In this document: positions 29,301 to 38,300 of the stretch, piece by piece
Position numbering within the stretch: the stretch's first letter is position 1
How the letters are laid out: the number at the start of each line of letters is the position of its first letter
NCBI RefSeq assembly: GCF_910592395.1
Contig: NC_088321.1
Location: 5,210,001 to 5,274,000 of the forward strand
Reading direction: 5' to 3'
DNA length: 64,000 bases
Source: Lineus longissimus
Taxonomy: Eukaryota; Nemertea; Pilidiophora; Heteronemertea; Lineidae
The notes under the pieces: generated by a model
Told to the model about the DNA's origin: nothing
What the model saw: only the letters and a program-made list of their open reading frames with translations
The model's database searches: none
Position numbers and translations under genes: made by a program

Positions 29301-32300
29301 CTCGTTAAGAGCAAGTTGTCTCTCTGCTGCATTCAAATCGTGCATGTTGATTTCTTTGAGTATGACCAGGGAGTCGTCGTCACGTTTCCGGTAGAGGACG
29401 GCCGCACCATATGCCCCTAGAAGAAATTAACAATTAATAATAACTAAACGTATTTATAGTGCCAAAATCTACCTGAAGTGATCAATGACACTTTACAATT
29501 ACTTACTTACTTACTTTTTTGTACACTAAGTCTAATGCATGTAGCGATGGAAGAGGAAGGTTTTAAAGGGAAGCTATGCAAGGTTTTAAAGGGAAGCTAT
29601 GGGAATGATTCCCCATTCGACCAACAGTAACATGAAAGAGGAAGGTTTTAAAGGGAAGCTATGGAAGGTTTTAAAGGGAAGCTATGGGAATGATTCCCCA
29701 TTCGACCAACAGTTACATGAAAGAGGAAGGTTTTAAAGGGAAGCTATGGAAGGTTTTAAAGGGAAGCTATGGGAATGATTCCCCATTAGACCAACAGTTA
29801 CATGAAAGAGGAAGGTTTTAAAGGGAAGCTATGGGAATGATTCCCCATTCGACCAACAGTTACATGAAAGAGGAAGGTTTTAAAGGGAAGCTATGGGAAT
29901 GATTCCCTATTCGACCAACAGTTACATGAAAGAGGAAGGTTTTAAAGGGAAGCTATGGGAATGATTCCCTATTCGACCAGCAGTTACATGAAAGAGGAAG
30001 GTTTTAAAGGGAAGCTATGGGAATGATTCCCTATTCGACCAGCAGTTACATGAAAGAGGAAGGTTTTAAAGGGAAGCTATGGAAGGTTTTAAAGGGAAGC
30101 TATGGGAATGATTCCCTATTCGACCAGCAGTTACATGAAAGAGGAAGGTTTTAAAGGGAAGCTATGGAAGGTTTTAAAGGGAAGCTATGGGAATGATTCC
30201 CTATTCGACCAACAGTTACATGAAAGAGGAAGGTTTTAAAGGGAAGCTATGGGAATGATTCCCCATTCGACCAACAGCTACAACCTTAACATCTACGTAA
30301 ACTGCGTATTCTTAAAAACAACTGTGGCTCTTGGTTTTATAAATAAACAAACATTAATGAGTGAAATGGATGATTTTAATTGCTTATTTTTGAATCAAGT
30401 ATGCCGCCATCTTGGTGGATTTTAATCTGCTCTCTCCTCCATACGGAGAGCCAATGACGTCATTGATGCAGCCATTGTGACAATCAGCTGTTCGAACAAT
30501 GGCGAATGCTTGGAATGACAGATGACAGTTCTTCGATTTCTTCGGGTTCTTCGTCGACGTCCGGCGATGAATCCTTCGATTACAACCGTGCATCAGCAGA
30601 AGAAAGAGCAGGTCTAGTTCCCCATGCGTTTGAGCCAAGGTACCGGGGTAGAAAAAGGTCTGGAAACTTAGTGGAAACGAGTAGTACTCGCCTTGATGAA
30701 AATACTCCACTGCATCCATGACGTCATTCGCCCGGGAGATTTGAACAAACATGGCTACCCCCGCAAACTGCTTATTAAATGCAATTTTCTGCACTATCTA
30801 GGAATATTCATCATATCCTTGGTGTAGAGTATTTGTTTGTCATGTAACTTGGTATGTATTTGTTTAAAAAAATATTTGATTTTGCTGCATCAATTTATTC
30901 CCATAGCTTCCCTTTAAGGCTGTTCTTGAAGACCGCAATGCTGCCATTTTCCCGTATAGGACGCGGGAGGCCATTCCAAAGTTTTGGAGCAGCACAAGAA
31001 AAAAGCCTGGCTCCAAAATTAACTGACCTGCTTCTTGGTCACGACAGCAGTAGGCCACTTGCAGAATGAAGTTGCCGCCTCGGCTGATAAAAAAAATATC
31101 AATGAAGGAGCCAAGATAATCAGGGCCAGAGTTGTTGAGACACTCGAAAACAAGCAAAAGCACCTTAACCCTTTAACTGCCGAATATATTTTTCATAATT
31201 TTCAAACTTTCCAATGACCTGTTTTGAAAAGACTGCAGCTTGAAACGGAGAAGAGTTCGATTCCTCGAAACCGCCATCGAAACGATCACCTGCACGCCAT
31301 CTATCAGTAGGTGGGAAAACTGCGTAGTTTTTGTTGAGGCAGGTGTTAAGAATTTCCTAACAAGGCAGATGTTTTTATTATTAATTAATGAGGGTCTGTC
31401 AGATGAGACAAAAAGTTGTACCTGAGTGTCTTAGCCAGGACAAGTAAAAGATTCCACATACATGTAGGTGGACAGTAACATACAGTAGTCTAGTCAAGCT
31501 AGCTCATTTTGGACCTTAACCGGAAACAAATTGCAACAGAAATTATTCCACTGGCACTGCCATTCATTCAGGGAATGAATAATTATCAAAAGAGTTACGT
31601 CGCAATGTGGCAGAATGTATGGTGATCGCACTGATGACGACCTAGGTCGCAATGTGGCAGAATGTATGGTGATCACACTGATGACGACCAAGGTCGCAAT
31701 GTGGCAGAATGTATGGTGATCGCACTGATGACAACCTAGGTCGCAATGTGGCAGAATGTATGGTGATCACACTGATGACAACCTAGGTTGCGATGTGGCA
31801 GAATGTTTGGTGATCGCACTGATGACGACCTAGGTCGCAATGTGGCAGAATGTATGGTGATCACACTGATGATGACCTAGGTCGCAATGTGGCAGAATGT
31901 ATGGTGATCGCACTGATGACGACCTAGGTCACAATGTAGCAGAATGTATGGTGATCGCACTGATGACAACCTAGGTCGCAATGTGGCAGAATGTATGGTG
32001 ATCACACTGATGACGACCTAGGTCGCAATGTGGCAGAATGTATGGTGATCGCACTGATGACGACCTAGGTTGCGATGTGGCAGAATGTTTGGTGATCGCA
32101 CTGATGATGACCTCGGTCACAATGTGGCAGAATGTATGGTGATCGCAATGTGGCAGAATGTATGGTGATCGCACTGATGATGACCTCGGTCGCAATGTGG
32201 CAGAATGTATGGTGATCGCACTGGTGATGACCTAGGTCACAATGTGGTTGAAAGTATGGTAAGTCAAGTAATGGGTAATTGAAAGCCATCGCTTCCAAAA

Positions 32301-35300
32301 CTCAAAGATGCTTAATTGATTGAACTCGGGGAGCTAGAATCTTCACAAATACACACTTAACAAATGATATTGCAACTCTGTGACCAATTAATATACTTTC
32401 AGTTTTGAAGTATCCAGTTGTGCAGTGAGTGACCGGCATATTAAGAGCCTGATTTACCCACCTTTCCCAACGGTTCTGATCTTCTCAAAGCCGGCCATTG
32501 ACTGCTGGTAATGTCCACTCCATCCACGGAGACACTCAAGACGGAAGTAGAGCTCCCCAACCGTACTGGAAAAAAGTCCATAAGATTTAGTTCCGTGGAT
32601 TTTTAGAATTACACCAAGCAGGTTGTCCGTAATAGCGAGGTGTCCACTAAGAGAGGTTCTACTGCAGTAGAACCTCTCTATTAAGGACACCCTCAGGACT
32701 GACAAGTGCTGATCTTAATAGAGAGGTGTCCTGGTTAGAGAGGTCAAATTGAATGGCAACAACCAATTTGGGACCAAAGCTAGTGTCCATAATAGAGAGG
32801 TTGTCCTTTATAGAGAGGTGTCCACTAAGGGAGGTTCTACTGTATGCTTCAATTTACTATTCATGTTCTCACCTTTTTGAGGACGGGTCTTTGACCAGCT
32901 CTGCTCCGACAATGTCTCGAGACAAACCAACCGACACCTGAGGAAGAAAAGTCGACAATGAAGACCTGAAAAACCCGACATTTTTTTCAGACATTACGTT
33001 ATTCAGCCCCTGACCTCGCAGTTAATAATAGAATTCAGGGGTCATACTAAACAGCGTCCACCAGGTTTAAAAGCATATGTGACCCGTTCCAGCAAAACCA
33101 GTCGCATGTCGCTCTGAGCTTGGCAGGTTGAAACAGACTGTTTGTTCATTTCACGATTGTCTGCCTTTTGTGAAATCTGACGCCATCAATTTCTTCTATT
33201 ATCTCCTGGTGTCATCTAGGCTCATCTTATGTGCGACATGCGACTAGTTTTGCTAGAACAGGTCACATATTTAAAGCCATCAAGATAAAATCTAATATTC
33301 ATAAACGAAATAAGCAGGACATTTTCCACATTTTCTGATCGTTTCATGACATTTGTGTGCTAGATTAGCAAGTTGTTGTCTAAAATGTACCAGCGTTCAC
33401 TGGTCACCCAGTCGGTGGCCTTGTTGGATTTGACTTGGAGGAAATGATAGGGCTTCCCTATACTACAGGGGCCTTGTGATTTTAGACAACATCTCCCTTA
33501 TTTTACACCCAAATGTCATGAAATTTTCAGGAAATGTGTTCTATGGTGTACTTATTCCATTTATGGCTTCTAAATTTTATTTTGATGACTTGATACCCGA
33601 CTTTAAACCTGGTGGACGCTGTTTAGGATGACCGGAATTCAGGCCTAGCCCAATACATGGTCTATTGTCTTTAAACAAAGTCCGTTTGGACCTTGGCCTA
33701 AATTCCCATTGTTCTACTGACTTATCAAAGGGTTTAAAGGACAAATCATGATCACATGGACCCCCAAGAAACAGCTTTCATGGAGGTTGATACGCTTAAA
33801 CACGAAAATGCAAATAAAGGTATATGGGGACCCTCACCCCCTTATTTGGGCCCAGGGGATGTTCATTGCCCCGTTTACAGTAGTGAACTTCCAGTAATTG
33901 AAACACAATGGAACATCTCTAAGCGGACACCTCTGTAATTAGGACACCCTCTCTAAGACACTGATTTTGGTCCCAAATTGGTCATTTTCACTCAATTTCA
34001 CCTCTGTGATCAGGTCACCTCTCTATACTTCCTCAGTCATCTTCGTCCCTAGTGCTGGGGCATAAGGCCTTCACCTCACTATAAAGCACATCGACTCTCA
34101 GTCCCAAGGGTGTCCTTAACCTCTTGAATCCCGGTGACCGACCAGTCGCTCATTTTGAAATAACGTTTTTTCCAAACGACCGACAGGTCGGTCTCAGTTA
34201 TATTTTATTCCCTTGAGCTGGGACGCTAGCTTATTGCTTGTTTCAGCGTGTTTGATGTACAGTAGGGTCAGTTAGAGCATGCCTGGGTAGATGGCGCCTC
34301 GGTATCGGACTTTGGCGGTTGTATGCGGGCGCTATACATCGTGAAAGTCAGACCCAATTTCGCAACCACGTGACCACCCTGGGACCCCGGGATTTTCAAG
34401 TTCTTGGATTCAAGAGGTTAATAGAGCGGTTCTTAAGTACCTGCATGGTTACTTACCCCCAGCAGAGCCTCCAGCTCCTTGACGATGCCCTGTCCGCCAT
34501 CTTGTCCCTGAGCGGCGTTACATGCCAAGAAGTCGAGGCGGAGGTTCGCTGCCTCCTTATTGCCATGGAGACTGAAGAGTTTGGAGAAGAAGCCACGAAT
34601 ACCTGCGTGGTCAAGGACGGTATCTTTATTGAGTGGCTGTAAATTTAGAGATTCAAAATTGTACATGGAAGACGGAAGTGTAGAACTTTTTTTAGCCGCA
34701 TCATTTTCAATGTTGTCAGGCCAAGCTGGCTACCCAGTGGACTGGTTATCACTGGCGGTGGTAGCCACTGAACCAGTTCATTGTTAAGGTCACGTCAGTG
34801 CAGGGTTGTTGCTGAACCTTTTTTAGCCACATCATTTTTAATGTTGTCAGGCCAAGCTGGCTACCCAGTGGACTGGTTATCACTGGCGGTGGTAGCCTCT
34901 GAGCCAGTTCACTTTTAAGGTTAGGTCAGTGCAGGGTCGTTACAGAACCTTTTTTAGCCGCATCATTTTCAATGTTGTCAGACCAAGCTGGCTACCGAGT
35001 GGACTAGTTATCACTGGCGGTGGTAGCCACTGAACCAGTTCACCGTTAAGGTCAGGTCAGTGCAGGGTTGTTGCTGAACCTTTTTTAGCCACATCATTTT
35101 CAATGTTGTCAGACCAAGCTGGCTACCGAGTGGACTGGTTATCACTGGCGATGGTAGCCACTGAACCAGTTTACCGTTAAGGTCAGGTCAGTGCAGGGTC
35201 GTTGCTGAACCTTTTTTAGCCACATCCTTTTCAATGTTGTCAGACCAAGCTGGCTACCCAGTGGACTGGTTATCACTGGCGATGGTAGCCTCTGAACCAG

Positions 35301-38300
35301 TTCACTGGTAAGGTCAGGTCAGTGCAGGGTCGTTGCTGAACCTTTTTTAGCCACATCATTTTCAATGTTGTCAGACCAAGCTGGCTACCCAGTGGACTGG
35401 TTATCACTGGCGGTGGTAGCCACTGAGCCAGTTCATTGTTAAGGTCAGGTCAGTGCAGGGTCATTGCTGAACCTTTTTTAGCCACATCATTTTCAATGTT
35501 GTCAGGCCTAGCTGGCTACCCAGTGGACTGGTAATCACTGGCGGTGGTAGCCACTGAGCCAGTTCATTGTTAAGGTCAGGTCAGTGCAGGGTCATTGCTG
35601 AACCTTTTTTAGCCACATCATTTTCAATGTTGTCAGGCCTAGCTGGCTACCCAGTGGACTGGTAATCACTGGCGATGGTAGCCACTGAGCCAGTTCATTG
35701 TTAAGGTCAGGTCAGTGCAGGGTCATTGCTGAACCTTTTTTAGCCACATCATTTTCACTGTTGTCAGACCAAGCTGGCTACCCAGTGGACTGGTTATCAC
35801 TGGCGATGGTAGTCTCTGAACCAATTCAATGTTAAGGTCAGGTCAGTGCAGGGTTGTTGCTGAACCTTTTTTAGCCACAACATTTTCAATGTTGTCAGAC
35901 CAAGCTGGCTACCCAGTGGACTGGTTATCACTGGCGGTGGTAGCCTCTGAACCAGTTCATTGTTAAGGTCAGGTCAGTGCAGGGTCATTGCTGAACCTTT
36001 TTTAGCCACATCATTTTCACTGTTGTCAGACCAAGCTGGCTACCCAGTGGACTGGTTATCACTGGCGATGGTAGTCTCTGAACCAATTCAATGTTAAGGT
36101 CAGGTCAGTGCAGGGTTGTTGCTGAACCTTTTTTAGCCACATCATTTTCAATGTTGTCAGACCAAGCTGGCTACCCAGTGGACTGGTTATCACTGGCGGT
36201 GGTAGCCTCTGAACCAGTTCATTGTTAAGGTCAGGTCAGTGCAGAGTCGTTGCCGAACCTTTTTTAGCCACATCCTTTTCAATGTTGTCAGACCAAGCTG
36301 GCTACCCAGTGGACTGGTTATCACTGGCGATGGTAGCCTCTGAACCAGTTCACTGTTAAGGTCAGGTCAGTGCAGGGTCGTTGCTGAACCTTTTTTAGCC
36401 ACATCATTTTCAATGTTGTCAGACCAAGCTGGCTACCCAGTGGACTGGTTATCACTGGCGGTGGTAGCCACTGAGCCAGTTCATTGTTAAGGTCAGGTCA
36501 GTGCAGGGTCATTGCTGAACCTTTTTTAGCCACATCATTTTCAATGTTGTCAGGCCTAGCTGGCTACCCAGTGGACTGGTAATCACTGGCGGTGGTAGCC
36601 ACTGAGCCAGTTCATTGTTAAGGTCAGGTCAGTGCAGGGTCATTGCTGAACCTTTTTTAGCCACATCATTTTCACTGTTGTCAGACCAAGCTGGCTACCC
36701 AGTGGACTGGTTATCACTGGCGATGGTAGTCTCTGAACCAGTTCAATGTTAAGGTCAGGTCAGTGCAGGGTTGTTGCTGAACCTTTTTTAGCCACATCAT
36801 TTTCAATGTTGTCAGACCAAGCTGGCTACCCAGTGGACTGGTTATCACTGGCGGTGGTAGCCTCTGAACCAGTTCATTGTTAAGGTCAGGTCAGTGCAGA
36901 GTCGTCGCTGAACCTTTTTTAGCCACATCATTTTCAATGTTGTCAGACCAAGCTGGCTACCCAGTGGACTGGTTATCACTGGCAGTGGTAGCCTCTGAAC
37001 CAGTTCACTGGTAAGGTCAGGTCAGTGCAGGGTCGTTGCTGAACCTTTTTTAGCCACATCATTTTCAATGTTGTCAGACCAAGCTGGCTACCCAGTGGAC
37101 TGGTTATCACTGGCGGTGGTAGCCACTGAGCCAGTTCATTGTTAAGGTCAGGTCAGTGCAGGGTCATTGCTGAACCTTTTTTAGCTGCATCATTTTCAAT
37201 GTTGTCAGACCAAGCTGGCTACCCAGTGGACTGGTTATCACTGGCAGGGTCTTTGCTGAAGGTTTCTGATGTCAAAATATTGCCCAAAAGAAACGCGCTA
37301 CCTTTTGGAATTGACAATATGCATTAGTTAGCCCTAAAGGAGGAATCAGCGGCTGAAATGGACTTACAGTAGAACCTCTCTATTAAGGACACCCTCGAGA
37401 CTTCAGGGAGACGCAGGAGCTAAAGGGTTAAAAAACAAAAAGAGAAATTTTATGGGTTTTTGCCACAGGCCGCTAACCCCAGCGCGGTTGTCTGGCCCCC
37501 TGGTTCAGCCTGGTGCCTCATGACCTGCTCATAGTAAGTAGCAGGAAAGTCCCGAATGACCTACCTTTTCCTCTTTCCCACACAACTGTATCACGCCCAC
37601 CGGGCCATGGAGAACTAAGGCAACACTGTGAAACTTCTTATTGAGCAGGAATTGGCCTATTAAACCTGAAAGAGAAGAGAGCTGAGGTTAACATGTGTTT
37701 TGAATACTTTGTACATTTTGGGGATTCTTTTTCCTGCTGTTTTGTATGACGTCATTTCCTTTGATACATCATCATGTCGCCGTCTTTGTGGTTATCTCCG
37801 TTACGTATTTTGGTTGGGTTAACGCCATTTTTAGAATCATTCGCAGACGTCAGTCCTGTTTTCCTTTATAACATGAAAATCGCACTCTTAGGTATGATTA
37901 CAGTAGAACCTCTCTATTAAGAACACCCTTGGGACTGCAAAGTACTGTCCTTAATAAAGAGGTGTCCTGATTAGAGAGGTCAAATTGAATGGAAACAGCC
38001 AATTTGGGACCAAAACTAGTGTCCTTAATAGAGAGGTGTCCACTGTACTTTCCTTTCAATTTCTCTTTGATTTGTTGGTAATGTTCATCTGCAATACCAT
38101 ATTTATTTCATTGCCTCATGTCTGTATATTTGTTTTTGCAGAACGTGTTTTTATCATAATAAATCAAGAATGTTTACTCTTTCACTGCCAATAACGTTTT
38201 AAAACGTTACTGAAAATATGTCACTAAATTGCCAATAACGTTTCAGAACGTTATCTCAGTGTTTCCATCTACTCATCAAAAAGTAAACCAAACTATTGAT

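Noticed and set aside
31971-32298. Minus-strand frames rich in '[15 protein letters not shown]'
   Set aside because: Translations of the 47-bp tandem repeat.
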